Assembly (NCBI RefSeq): GCF_030704685.1
Contig: NZ_JAUZDX010000014.1
Coordinates: 62,001-126,000 of the forward strand
DNA length: 64,000 nt
Direction of reading: 5' to 3'
Source: Acidovorax sp. A1169
Lineage (GTDB): Bacteria > Pseudomonadota > Gammaproteobacteria > Burkholderiales > Burkholderiaceae_C
The notes under the pieces are model-generated. The model was not told the DNA's origin and did not search any database. It saw nothing but the letters and a program-made list of their open reading frames with translations. Positions 39,067-47,863 of this stretch are shown piece after piece (the first letter of the stretch is position 1; every line of letters begins with the position of its first letter). A program made the position numbers and the translations under genes.

Positions 39067-39543
39067 ATGGCCACCGATTGCAGCACCGCCCCGCCCGCCG
39101 CCAGCCCAAGCGCGGCAGCACCGCGCGTGGCGGCCCGGCTGCGCGTGGCCGTGCGCCACGCGCCCACCTCGCTGTGCCTGCGCATCACCTGCCTGAACAC
39201 CGCTGCAACACCCTCGCCCGCCCAGAGCCTGGAGCACAGCCTGGCCCAGGTACTGGCCGCCGCCGACCGCCTGCTGCGCGAGGCCGGCAGCCACAGGCAC
39301 CGCACCCTCTCGTGCGAGCTGTTCGTGCGCGACCCCGCCCACACGGCGGATGCCAGGCGCATGGTGTGCAGTTGGATGGCCGGCGGCCTGGCCCGCCAGC
39401 AGGTGGCACCACCGGCGGTGCACGCCCATTCGCTGGCGCGGCCACAGCCCCCTGCGGCCGGCACGGCAGGCCAGGCGGCAGCAGCACCCCTGGTGGAAAT
39501 GTCGCTGGTGGTGGCGCACAGGGCAGACAGAAGCGCTTTGTAA
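39067..39543 (+). CDS. Divergent RidA/YjgF-like protein
   Basis: 158 aa. Weakly patterned on RidA-family proteins: a VLAAADRLLREAGSHRHRTLS helix-strand, a SCELFVRDPAHTADARRM stretch and the final LVEMSLVVAH strand correspond to the fold's typical elements. The conserved Arg that RidA uses against imines is not obvious, so catalytic deaminase activity is doubtful. Extra Ala/Pro-rich insertions occur at both ends. It follows the MFS gene by 35 bases and is likely co-transcribed with it. Confidence 0.55.
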   Translation: MATDCSTAPPAASPSAAAPRVAARLRVAVRHAPTSLCLRITCLNTAATPSPAQSLEHSLAQVLAAADRLLREAGSHRHRTLSCELFVRDPAHTADARRMVCSWMAGGLARQQVAPPAVHAHSLARPQPPAAGTAGQAAAAPLVEMSLVVAHRADRSAL

Positions 39544-39924
39544 GAAACATTCATGGGTGGCAAGCCGGGCCAGCGACGCCTTGTCAAGCCGCACCGTGAT
39601 GGCCTCAGGCCATTGTGGAGCATCAATAAGTTGCTATCCAAGGAATAGCAATCGACGGCAGCCACCGGCCTTGCCCCCCGTGCCCGGTCGAACCGCTCAG
39701 GGATAACGTGTGGGCTGCCACGGAGCCGTGCGGTTAGCCTCGCCCCCACTCCAGCGCCAAGAGTGCTGGCAGTGCGAAGACGCATGTTGTCTTGTTCATG
39801 ATCGACCGGCCAGCGATGGCGCCACCCGCGCCATCGCTGCCTTCTCTGTGTATGGGCTGGCGGCATGCGGCCGTCGCTGTTGTTCACCGAACCCACCGGT
39901 ATCCCATTGAAGGCACAGCACCCC
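39544..39924. other. Gene-free leader region upstream of sdaA
   Basis: About 380 bp. A 7-bp hairpin TTGCTAT...ATAGCAA (39631-39651) is the only clear structure in its first half; around 39745-39775 a weaker CACT/CAGC...GCTG/AGTG stem appears. I looked for a glycine riboswitch and did not find its conserved core. No gene is supported. Confidence 0.5.
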
Positions 39925-41325
39925 ATGTCCGTCAGCGTTTTCGACCTCTTCAAGATCGGCATCGGCCCCTCCAGCTCGCACACCGTGGGGCCCATGATCG
40001 CGGCGCGGCAGTTTGCCTGCCACCTGCAGGCCACGGTGGGCCTGGCGGCGGTGCAAAGCGTGGGGGTGGAGCTGTTCGGCTCGCTCTCGGCCACAGGCGT
40101 GGGCCACGGCACCGACACCGCCGTGCTGCTGGGCCTAGCCGGGCACGAGCCCGAGCACATCGATCCCGACCAGATAGCGCCCACCATCGCCCAGATCCGC
40201 GCCAGCCGCAGCCTGGCCCTGCTGGGCGAGCACGCCGTGCCCTTCGTCGAGAAGGAGCACCTGCTGTTTCGCCGCCGCAGCCTGCCCTTGCACCCCAACG
40301 GCATGGCCTTCCATGCGCTGGATGCCAACGGCGTGAAGATTGCCGAGCGCGAGTACTACTCGGTGGGCGGCGGCTTCGTGACGGATGCGGCCGGCGAGCG
40401 CGTGCTGAACCCGGCAGCGGCATCGGGGCCCAGTGCCGCCGGGCACGGCAACGGCCTGCCCTACCCCTTCAGCACCGGGGCCGACTTGCTGGCCCAATGC
40501 CAGGCCACCGGCATGGCGGTGGATCAGATCATGGTGGCCAACGAGCTGCACTGGCGCAGCGCCGCCGAGTTGCGCCGCCAGTTGCTGGCCATCTGGCACA
40601 CCATGGCCGGCGCCGTGCAGCGCGGTTGCGCGGCCACCGGCACCCTGCCCGGCCCCATGCACGTGCGCCGCCGCGCGGCCGAGCTGCACAAGAGCCTGAA
40701 CACCCAGTCCGAGGCCGCCCGGGGCGACCCCTTGTCGATGATGGACTGGGTGAACCTCTACGCCATGGCCGTCAACGAGGAAAACGCTGCCGGTGGCCGC
40801 GTGGTGACCGCCCCCACCAACGGCGCGGCCGGCGTGATCCCGGCCGTGCTGCAGTACTACGTGAACTTTCTGCCCGGCGCGGATGAGGAGGGCATCGCCA
40901 CCTTCCTTCTCACCGCCGGTGCCATCGGCATCATCTACAAGAAAAACGCATCGCTGTCGGGCGCCGAGGTGGGCTGCCAGGGCGAGGTGGGCGTGGCCTG
41001 CTCCATGGCTGCCGGCGCCCTGGCCGCCGTGATGGGCGGCAGCCCCGAGCAGGTGGAGAACGCCGCCGAGATCGGCATGGAGCACAACCTCGGAATGACC
41101 TGCGACCCGGTGGGCGGGCTGGTGCAGATCCCCTGCATCGAGCGCAACGCCATGGGCGCCATCAAGGCCATCAACGCTGCCCGCATGGCGCTGCGCGGCG
41201 ATGGCCAGCATGTGGTCTCGCTCGACAAGGTGATCAAGACCATGATGCAGACCGGCGCGGACATGAAGGTCAAGTACAAGGAAACCTCGCGCGGCGGGCT
41301 GGCGGTGAACGTCGTCGAGTGCTGA
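39925..41325 (+). CDS. sdaA: L-serine ammonia-lyase (Fe-S)
   Basis: 466 aa, the length of single-chain bacterial L-serine dehydratases. Converts L-serine to pyruvate and ammonia using a 4Fe-4S cluster. N-terminal beta domain with the SSSHTVGPM motif (~17), and C-terminal alpha domain with [18 protein letters not shown] and QIPCIERN, which supply cluster Cys. ATG 39925 gives the canonical start ([17 protein letters not shown]). Appears monocistronic with a long leader. Confidence 0.96.
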   Translation: MSVSVFDLFKIGIGPSSSHTVGPMIAARQFACHLQATVGLAAVQSVGVELFGSLSATGVGHGTDTAVLLGLAGHEPEHIDPDQIAPTIAQIRASRSLALLGEHAVPFVEKEHLLFRRRSLPLHPNGMAFHALDANGVKIAEREYYSVGGGFVTDAAGERVLNPAAASGPSAAGHGNGLPYPFSTGADLLAQCQATGMAVDQIMVANELHWRSAAELRRQLLAIWHTMAGAVQRGCAATGTLPGPMHVRRRAAELHKSLNTQSEAARGDPLSMMDWVNLYAMAVNEENAAGGRVVTAPTNGAAGVIPAVLQYYVNFLPGADEEGIATFLLTAGAIGIIYKKNASLSGAEVGCQGEVGVACSMAAGALAAVMGGSPEQVENAAEIGMEHNLGMTCDPVGGLVQIPCIERNAMGAIKAINAARMALRGDGQHVVSLDKVIKTMMQTGADMKVKYKETSRGGLAVNVVEC

Positions 41326-41407
41326 GGGCGAGGCCTGGCAGCCGCCAACCCCTACTCCAGTAGGGTTCTCAAGGACCGGACGGGCCCACAAAATCGGGCT
41401 TTTTGCC

Positions 41408-41986
41408 ATGACCACACTGCTCCCTGCCACTTCACCCACCGCCTTTGCAACCTGCCTCTCGCTGATCGCCGTCGCCGCCGCACTGGCCGGCTGCGGCGGC
41501 GGCAGCGATGACGCCCCACAGCTGGACGTGGCCCTGCTCGCGGGCGACTGGCAGCACCAGGGCTGCCATGTGGTCAGCAGCAACCTGAGCCAGCGCAGCG
41601 TCATGCGCATGGTGCGCCAGGAGACCACGCTGTTCACCCAAACCTATGGTGCGTTGACCTACACCAACGGCGACTGCACGGGCAGCGGCACGGTGGGGGA
41701 CTTCTCGCCGGACACTGCCAACCAGCTTGCGGCACGCCGCACGGCGTCCACCGGCTCCCTGGCCATCTTCTGGGGATACTGGACCGGTGATCCGGCCGAC
41801 AGCCCTCCCTACGGCCGGTGGGTGCTCAAGGGCGATTTCATGTGCCCTGCGTTCTACGGCACCTTGACCATCTACCCCTCGCCGCCGCCCCCGGAGCCGC
41901 ACACCTACTACGACCTGGAAATCGCCACACGCCAGACCGACGAGATGCTGCAGCGCAGGGCCTGCTTCACGCGCATGCCCGCATAG
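41408..41986 (+). CDS. Lipoprotein of unknown function
   Basis: 192 aa. Lipoprotein signal peptide with lipobox LAGC (~26) followed by GGGSDD, which suggests outer-membrane sorting. The rest shows three further Cys and a beta-rich pattern (WQHQGCHVV, YTNGDCTGSGTVGDF). No family recognised. It converges with the decayed AHSA1 gene, whose normal stop would be at 42001. Confidence 0.72.
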   Translation: MTTLLPATSPTAFATCLSLIAVAAALAGCGGGSDDAPQLDVALLAGDWQHQGCHVVSSNLSQRSVMRMVRQETTLFTQTYGALTYTNGDCTGSGTVGDFSPDTANQLAARRTASTGSLAIFWGYWTGDPADSPPYGRWVLKGDFMCPAFYGTLTIYPSPPPPEPHTYYDLEIATRQTDEMLQRRACFTRMPA

Positions 41987-42000
41987 GCCGCTGCTCGCGC

Positions 42001-42388
42001 TCAACCTGCCGCGACCAGCGCCGCCAGCTTGGCCAGCCTCGTTGTCTTCGGGCACCACACCGGGCGGCAGGCCTTCGTGCAGCGCGACCAGCCAAGTCAC
42101 GCCACCCGGCTCGTCCGAAAGTTCCACCATCAGAGTCATCCAGCCCTGCCTGTCGGGGTTGGTGGTATCGAACTCCATCACCTCGACCACCTGCTGATCC
42201 ACAACCAGTTCCCTGAAGTGGCCATGGTAGGTATCGGTGTGCGCCGAGGTCTTGCCGGCCAGGCCGGGCTCTTCGCGGGTGAGCGAGACCCGAAAGCGCC
42301 CGCCCTCGCGCGCATCGAAGGCATGCACCACCAGGGTCATGCCGTCGGGCTCCTTCCATTGCGCGATGGCATCGTCATAAGATGGCAA
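42001..42388 (-). pseudogene. Decayed AHSA1/SRPBCC-family gene (5'-truncated, frameshifted)
   Basis: Minus-strand codons from 42388 encode the second half of an AHSA1-like START fold: WKEPDGMT, FDAREGGRFRVSL, GKTSAHTDTYHG, and HEGLP followed by PEDNEAG. Then the frame is lost: the family's usual continuation KLAALVAAG-stop is present in another frame, ending at 42001. An out-of-frame deletion between GCTGG repeats is the simplest explanation. The 5' end is also abnormal: no ATG, an in-frame TAG upstream of TTG 42388, and the N-terminal helix/strand missing. The family includes Hsp90-activator-like and hydrophobic-ligand proteins; this copy is probably dead. Confidence 0.7.
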
Positions 42389-42451
42389 CCACTATTGCGC
42401 ATTGTGATTCTCCCGTTTGGCGCCACCATTCCATCACCCCAAGGAAGCCCC

Positions 42452-42883
42452 ATGTCCAACAGCCAATTCGCCTTCATCCAACGCCAGTCCGTTCCCGACC
42501 GCGCCACGCTGCAGGCCTCGCTGGACCGGCTCGGGTTCGACCTTAAGCTGCACCCGGACTTCACCCGCTTCGACGACTCGGGCTTTCTGCCCTTCACGCT
42601 CAATGGCACAGAAGGCCCGGGGTTCGAGATCCACTACAGCGAGGCGCAGGACGTGGTGGGGGACGACGAGGACTTCGCCGCCATTGCCGATGGCCGCGAC
42701 TACTGCATCACCATGAGCTGGGGTGGCCGCATGAAGGACCTGGCCTGCGTGATGATGGTCAGCTGCGCACTGGCCCAGGACTTCGGCGCGGCGGTGTCGT
42801 ACGAGGGGGAGGAACCCTCGCCACTGGAGGAGATGCTGCACACCGTGCAGGTGGCGCTCAAAGAGGCAGCAAAAGAAAAATAA
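42452..42883 (+). CDS. Small cytoplasmic protein of unknown function
   Basis: 143 aa, acidic, no signal peptide or membrane helix. AAGGAAG precedes ATG 42452 at normal spacing. The middle holds FEIHYSEAQDVVGDDEDFAA and a VMMVSCALAQDFGAAVSYEGEE helix-strand, typical of compact alpha/beta proteins. It resembles uncharacterised single-domain proteins common in Burkholderiales, but I cannot name a family. It converges with the helicase gene, 29 bases apart. Confidence 0.65.
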   Translation: MSNSQFAFIQRQSVPDRATLQASLDRLGFDLKLHPDFTRFDDSGFLPFTLNGTEGPGFEIHYSEAQDVVGDDEDFAAIADGRDYCITMSWGGRMKDLACVMMVSCALAQDFGAAVSYEGEEPSPLEEMLHTVQVALKEAAKEK

Positions 42884-42912
42884 GCGAACAGGCAGGCAAG
42901 CTGCCGCCCTTA

Positions 42913-45900
42913 TTAGGCGAACGGCCTCTTGGGCACCTGCCGGGCCAGCTCCGCAAAATGGCCCACGCTGCCCCAGGCCGTGCACGAGCCCACCACATAC
43001 AGCCGCGACTTCGCGCGCGAGGCCATGACGTTGAGGATATTGGGCACACCGCCGGCCCACTGCCGGGCGCCCTTCTCGCCCGCCATGGGGGCGCCCAGCA
43101 CGGCGATCACGGCCTCGGCTTCCTTGCCCTGGAAGGTGTGGATGGTGCCCACGCGTTCGTCAAGCCATTTGCGCGCATCGACCCCGAAGAGCTCGAACAG
43201 CTGGGGTTCGGCGCGCAGCAGCAGGCGCATTTCCTGCGCCACCACGCGGAAGGGGCAGATCACGTAGATATCCGGGTGCTGCACGCCGGCGCGGGCCAGC
43301 TTGCGCAGCATGCGCATGACCACCTGGCCCTCTTCGGCGCTCCACTTGGGGGCGCTGGCGGTGGAGCTGGTGTCGGGGTCGAACCAGGCGGAGGGGCCCA
43401 GCACGTCGGCGACATCGCCCACGCTGTCCGGCCCCATGGCCGGCACCATGCGGTTGTCGTAGGCAATCGCGTTGGACACGCCGAACATGGGCTCCTGGAA
43501 GCGGCGGCGCACCAGCAGCGGCAGGCCCACCACGCGGGTGCCGTCGGGCGTGCTGAAGCGCGCCTGGATGGCGCTGGCGCTGTCGGCCAGGGTCTGCACG
43601 GATGCCTGGGGGGCGCACCACAGGCCGCGGTCCACGCGCTGCTGCAGGGCGATCTGGTTCACCAGGTTCTCGGGGATGGTGACCACCGGCGGGATCTGCA
43701 GCGTATCGCCCACGATGACGGCACGCCGGGCGCGCATGAGCGCACCCACCGCCGCCTGGGGCGTGGCCTGCCCGGCTTCGTCCACCAACAGCCAGCCGAA
43801 CGATGCGGGAGCCAGGTCGCCCAGCATGCGGTGCACGGACGCGAAGGTGGTGGCCACCACGGGCACCACCAGGAACAGGCTGGACCACAGGTCCGGCAGC
43901 AACTGGCGCTTGGCCGTGTCCTGGAAGGTGCCCGACTGCAGGGCGGCCATCAGCACGCCCAGGTTGTGCTCCATCTTGTGGGCGGCCACGGTGACGAAGG
44001 CCTTGTGCACCTCCAGCGCGGCGATGAACAGCTTCTCGCGCTCCTTGTGGATCTGGTCGTTGAGCCAGGGCATGGCCAGGTTCCAGGCCTCATGGCCGCG
44101 GTCGAAGAAGGATTCGTCCACGAAGCGGTCACCGATGCGGGCGTAGGCCTCCTTGAGCATGGCGCCCAGATTCTCTTCCTCGCGCTGCGCGGTTTCGAGC
44201 TGGGCGTTGACCATGCCCAGCTCTTCGGCAAATCCCTTTTGCCGCTGCGCTGCCGTTTCCAGCGTGGCCTGCACCTGCGCTTCGGCGCGCACGGCCTCGC
44301 GGTGGACGCCCTCGCGCGCAGACGCCTCGGACATCCAGCGCCGAAACGCCTCCGAGACGAACACCCGCGCCGAGACGCCGGGGCGGGCCGCCTGCAGGGC
44401 CTGCAGCTCGCGCTCGGCCGCCACGACGGCGGCGCGGGCCTTGCTGGAGCCCTCGATGGCCAGGGCGTAAGCGGCTGCCGCCGTGCTCAGCGACTGGGCG
44501 GTGGCCTTGTGCCTGACGTGCAGCTGGCTGATGTCATCGTGCAGTCGGGTCAGCCGGGGGGCCAGTGTCCGCGCCTCTTCCAGGCGGGCAAGAATGGCCT
44601 CGACCGAATGCTTGAGCTCGATGAACGACTTGCGCGCCCGTTTCCACTGCTGCAGCGCCGCATCGCCGCTGAGCGGCCGCTCGGCCGCGACGATGCGGGG
44701 CGCCACCATGCGGGGCGCCTGGCCTTCTGCGGCGGGCTCCGGCCGCGACACGTCCAGCCCGCGTGCCGCCTTGAGGTAGGTGGCAAAGCCGAAGTCCTCG
44801 TGCAGCCAGAACCGCTGGCGAAAATCCCGGCGGTTGCGGCTGTTGCCGAGCGCGGCGGCCATCAGACCCCATGGCTGGTCGGCGGGGTCGGCTGGGATAT
44901 TCTTTTCCTCGCCATACAGCAAGGCCCTGGCGGTGGAGGCAAAGTACCGGGGGCCGGGCTCGATGCTGCGGCCGGCGGGCAGCTCACGGCTGACGTTTTC
45001 CACCGCCTTGTTGTTGCTCGATGCGACGAGCACCTCGAAGCCCTTGATCCGCGGGTCCAGCCCATGCAGGTGGAGAAACTCCCCATCGCCCACCTGGAAT
45101 CGCTGGCCGGTCGGGATGAACGCCTTGTTCGGATCGTCGAACTCCACCAGCCGGGCTGCGCGGCTCTCCACGCAATGGGCCACCAGGTCGCGCAGCAGGG
45201 TCATCTTGCCGGTGCCCGGGGGGCCGTTCACCGCCAGGATGCCCTGCCTGTCACCAGCAAATTCGCTGCGCGCGGCGTTCACGGCTGCCTGCTGCAGCGT
45301 CACCACCGGGTGGCTGCCCCGGCTGGGCCAGCGCGCTGGCGGAAAGCGCGCGGGGGCAATCAGCGCGGCAATGCCTGCGGTGTCCTTGAGCAAATCGACT
45401 GCCGACGCTGGCTTCAGCACGGACAGGTAGCGCAGCAGGGTTTCGGGCGCGGTCCCGGCATCCACCATGGCGCGCGCCTTGGCCAGGTCGTCGAGGTAGA
45501 ACGAGTTGATGGGCGGCAAATCCGGCGCGCCCTCCAGCTTGGGGTGGCGGTACAGCCGCGCCACGAAGCTCGGTGGCAGCACATGGTCGGGGCGCAGGCC
45601 CAGGGTGCTGCACAGCCAGGCATGGATGTCGTGGATCGCCTTCAGGTCCAGCGGCAGGGGCCGGCCCCCGCCATCCACCCGCACGAGGCGCTGGTGCAGT
45701 TGCTCGCGCAGGAGCCGTTCGGCATCGGGCCAGCGTGCGAGCGTGCCGGCCTTGCCGCGCAGCACCGCAGGCACGCCCCACGCAAAGCTGGAGATGGAAA
45801 CGGTGTCAGGGCCAGCGGGCAGGCCGTCCTGGTCCACGATGGCCATGGCGATGGGCGCACGGTGCCTTTGAAAGGTGCGCGTCTCCTCGTCCTTGCCGAA

Positions 45901-46524
45901 CGAGGCCAGCAGGTCGGTCATGCACATTTCCATGCTGACCTCGCCCAGCACGACAAGGTAGAACAGCCGGAACGGCGGCTTGTAGGACTGCTCGCCCCGC
46001 TGCCACGGCAAGGGTTCGCCATCGACCTTGGCGATGGCCGCACGGTCGCCGCCGACGAGCGTTGCCGGGTCGGTGTAGGCCAGTGGGGCCAGCACCTCCA
46101 GCGACAGCCAGGACGACAGGATGGCGTGGGCCGAGTCCTGCACGGCGTGCGCTGAGGCGGCAGGCGCCAACTCCAGTGCAGCCAGGGCGGCCCCGGCCTC
46201 GGCATCGCCGGACCGCGCCGCGCGAGGGGTGGCTGCGGCCGCCAGGGTATCGGCGTGCTCCCCCGCGGGCCGGACCGATGCGCCAAGCAAGGAAAGGGAG
46301 AACGGTGCCCGGTCCACAGCGCCTGCCTGTCCGTCGGTCAGCGGGGCGCTGCCAGGCAGCGCAGCAGGGGCCGGCTGGCGAAAGGCAGCGCCTGCGCGGC
46401 GATGGGGCTTTTTGACGGGAAATGCATTGGCGACCTCTTTCGTACCCTGTGTGGCTTCGTGCGGCGTTGGCAGATCGGCGCGGCCCTCCCCGGAATCGGG
46501 GTGATTGGCGTGGGGGGAGGACAT
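42913..46524 (-). CDS. Upf1-like superfamily 1 helicase / AAA domain protein with altered Walker A
   Basis: 1203 aa. N-terminal ~400 residues of unknown fold, Walker A region GPPGTGKM (434-441), a long helical/coiled-coil insertion (~560-760), Walker B LLVDEAGQA, motif III GDTLQIPPVV, then FQGKEAEAVI and NVMASRAKSRLYVVG near the C-terminus. The order and the DEAGQ box match AAA_11/AAA_12 (Upf1-like) nucleic-acid ATPases. Position 441 should be Thr/Ser for Mg2+ binding but is Met (ATG at 45202-45204, complement). The start ATG 46524 has no ribosome-binding site, so it is tentative. Single gene, with no partner visible. Confidence 0.8.
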   Translation of the reverse strand: MSSPHANHPDSGEGRADLPTPHEATQGTKEVANAFPVKKPHRRAGAAFRQPAPAALPGSAPLTDGQAGAVDRAPFSLSLLGASVRPAGEHADTLAAAATPRAARSGDAEAGAALAALELAPAASAHAVQDSAHAILSSWLSLEVLAPLAYTDPATLVGGDRAAIAKVDGEPLPWQRGEQSYKPPFRLFYLVVLGEVSMEMCMTDLLASFGKDEETRTFQRHRAPIAMAIVDQDGLPAGPDTVSISSFAWGVPAVLRGKAGTLARWPDAERLLREQLHQRLVRVDGGGRPLPLDLKAIHDIHAWLCSTLGLRPDHVLPPSFVARLYRHPKLEGAPDLPPINSFYLDDLAKARAMVDAGTAPETLLRYLSVLKPASAVDLLKDTAGIAALIAPARFPPARWPSRGSHPVVTLQQAAVNAARSEFAGDRQGILAVNGPPGTGKMTLLRDLVAHCVESRAARLVEFDDPNKAFIPTGQRFQVGDGEFLHLHGLDPRIKGFEVLVASSNNKAVENVSRELPAGRSIEPGPRYFASTARALLYGEEKNIPADPADQPWGLMAAALGNSRNRRDFRQRFWLHEDFGFATYLKAARGLDVSRPEPAAEGQAPRMVAPRIVAAERPLSGDAALQQWKRARKSFIELKHSVEAILARLEEARTLAPRLTRLHDDISQLHVRHKATAQSLSTAAAAYALAIEGSSKARAAVVAAERELQALQAARPGVSARVFVSEAFRRWMSEASAREGVHREAVRAEAQVQATLETAAQRQKGFAEELGMVNAQLETAQREEENLGAMLKEAYARIGDRFVDESFFDRGHEAWNLAMPWLNDQIHKEREKLFIAALEVHKAFVTVAAHKMEHNLGVLMAALQSGTFQDTAKRQLLPDLWSSLFLVVPVVATTFASVHRMLGDLAPASFGWLLVDEAGQATPQAAVGALMRARRAVIVGDTLQIPPVVTIPENLVNQIALQQRVDRGLWCAPQASVQTLADSASAIQARFSTPDGTRVVGLPLLVRRRFQEPMFGVSNAIAYDNRMVPAMGPDSVGDVADVLGPSAWFDPDTSSTASAPKWSAEEGQVVMRMLRKLARAGVQHPDIYVICPFRVVAQEMRLLLRAEPQLFELFGVDARKWLDERVGTIHTFQGKEAEAVIAVLGAPMAGEKGARQWAGGVPNILNVMASRAKSRLYVVGSCTAWGSVGHFAELARQVPKRPFA

Positions 46525-46838
46525 GTCAATCAAAAAATGCGCGCAGCCAAGCATGTTACATGCGGTAGCCCGGTACTCCCAGTGCTTTGCCGATGCAGTG
46601 GCTGGTGCAGGTGCCGCGCCGCCACAAAAAACGGCGAGCCAGGCATACCGGGCCGCCATGTGGCGCAATGCCGACGCCTGGGCAGCGAGAAAGTGGCAAA
46701 CCTGCCCGAGCCCCATCACAATCCGCGCACCAGCGGGGCTGGTCCATGCAATGCCCACAAGGCATGCTTTGGGGTGCGCGTCTTCGGGCGCCTTTTTTCA
46801 TCGGGCATCCACCCGACTCCTTTTCTTCTCTTCCTTCC
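46525..46838. other. Divergent promoter region helicase / GltI-like gene
   Basis: About 310 bp. No gene supported. It contains a small hairpin ATGCC-cacaa-GGCAT (46751-46765) directly before a terminator-like stem with a T6 run (46773-46798), both on the + strand in the leader of the downstream gene. Confidence 0.55.
46773..46798 (+). terminator. Terminator-like hairpin in the leader of the GltI-like gene
   Basis: GGTGCGCG pairs with CGGGCGCC (one mismatch, one wobble), loop TCTT, then TTTTTT. It ends 40 bases before ATG 46839, a position suited to transcription attenuation or to ending a small leader RNA. Confidence 0.55.
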
Positions 46839-47735
46839 ATGAAATCTGTTTCGATGCTGCGCCACGTGGCGCTGATGGCGGCCCTGTTGCTGGCCAACGC
46901 CCCTGCCTGGGCCGAAGACACGCTGGCGCGCATTGCCAGCGCGGGCGAGCTGCGCCTGGGCCACCGCGAAAAGTCGCTGCCCTTTTCGTACAAGGACGCC
47001 ACGAGCGGCAAGGTGCAGGGCTACACCGTGGACATCTGCCTGCAGATCTATGAGGAGATCAAGAAGGAGTTGAAGCGCCCGGACCTGAAGCTCAAGTACC
47101 TGCTGGTGGACGGCAAGAACCGCATCAGCGACGTGAAGGACAACGTGGTGGACCTGGAGTGCGGCGGCACGGCCAACACGGCGGCGCGGCAAAAGGAGAT
47201 CGCCTTCAGCCACCACATCTTCGTGGCATCCTCGGCCTTCCTGGTGCGCAAGAACTCGGGCATCAAGACGCTGGACGACCTGCAGAACAAGAAGATTGCC
47301 GTGCAGGGCAAGACCACCAACGAGAACCTGCTCAAGGCCAACGAGCGTACCTTCAACCGCAAGTTCAACTACGTGGCGGTGGACAGCACGCTGGACGCCG
47401 TGAACGCGCTGGCCAAGGGCGAGGCCGACGCGGCCTTTGCCGACGACGCGGGCATCTGGATCCCGCTGACGCGCCTGGGCAAGTCCATGGACGACTACCA
47501 GTTCCTGGAAAAGCGCCTCTCGGTGGAGCCCTACAGCATCGGCCTGCGCCGTGAGGACCCCAAGTTCAAGGAGCTGGTGGACCGCGTCACGCGCCGCATG
47601 ATCCAGGGCGGCGACATGCTGACGCTGTACAAGCGCTGGTTCAGCTCGGACCAGGGTACGCTGCCGATGAGCATCTTCATGAAGGAAGCACTGCGCAGAC
47701 CCAGCGATATTGGCGTCGAACAGATCGCTTTCTGA
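46839..47735 (+). CDS. ABC transporter substrate-binding protein, GltI-like (Glu/Asp)
   Basis: 298 aa. Signal peptide (cleavage after PAWA, ~25), then a type II periplasmic binding fold with the family-3 start TLARIASAGELRLGHREKSLPFSY and DLECGGTANTAARQKEIAFS, as in glutamate/aspartate binding proteins. Captures acidic amino acids in the periplasm for an ABC permease. No permease or ATPase gene follows, so it is an orphan receptor here. ATG 46839 is used; ATG 46854 is a possible alternative. Confidence 0.87.
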   Translation: MKSVSMLRHVALMAALLLANAPAWAEDTLARIASAGELRLGHREKSLPFSYKDATSGKVQGYTVDICLQIYEEIKKELKRPDLKLKYLLVDGKNRISDVKDNVVDLECGGTANTAARQKEIAFSHHIFVASSAFLVRKNSGIKTLDDLQNKKIAVQGKTTNENLLKANERTFNRKFNYVAVDSTLDAVNALAKGEADAAFADDAGIWIPLTRLGKSMDDYQFLEKRLSVEPYSIGLRREDPKFKELVDRVTRRMIQGGDMLTLYKRWFSSDQGTLPMSIFMKEALRRPSDIGVEQIAF

Positions 47736-47757
47736 TTCAATCAAAATGACGGGGGGA

Positions 47758-47771
47758 TTGATCCGCGTCAA
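47758..47771. promoter_or_regulatory. FNR/Anr-type box upstream of the HD-GYP-like gene
   Basis: TTGATCCGCGTCAA: half-sites TTGAT and GTCAA around a 4-base spacer, matching the TTGAT-N4-ATCAA consensus with one difference. It lies 92 bases before ATG 47864; TATAGT at 47832-47837 is a possible -10. Confidence 0.5.
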
Positions 47772-47863
47772 GCCCACGCTCACTTCCTGACATCTGGCCA
47801 AATTCAGGCGGGCGATGGACCCTGGTCGTTTTATAGTCGATAGTAATAATTTGTAGCTATTAC

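Noticed and set aside
39544..39924. Glycine riboswitch upstream of sdaA
   Set aside because: The conserved core of the aptamer is not found; only weak hairpins are present.
41432..42388. A 318-codon AHSA1-like protein ending within the lipoprotein gene
   Set aside because: Only the first ~120 codons resemble the family; the rest is read-through over the antisense of the lipoprotein gene after a frameshift.
42958..46155. 1065-codon + strand frame opposite the helicase
   Set aside because: Shadow of the helicase gene; no domain recognisable.
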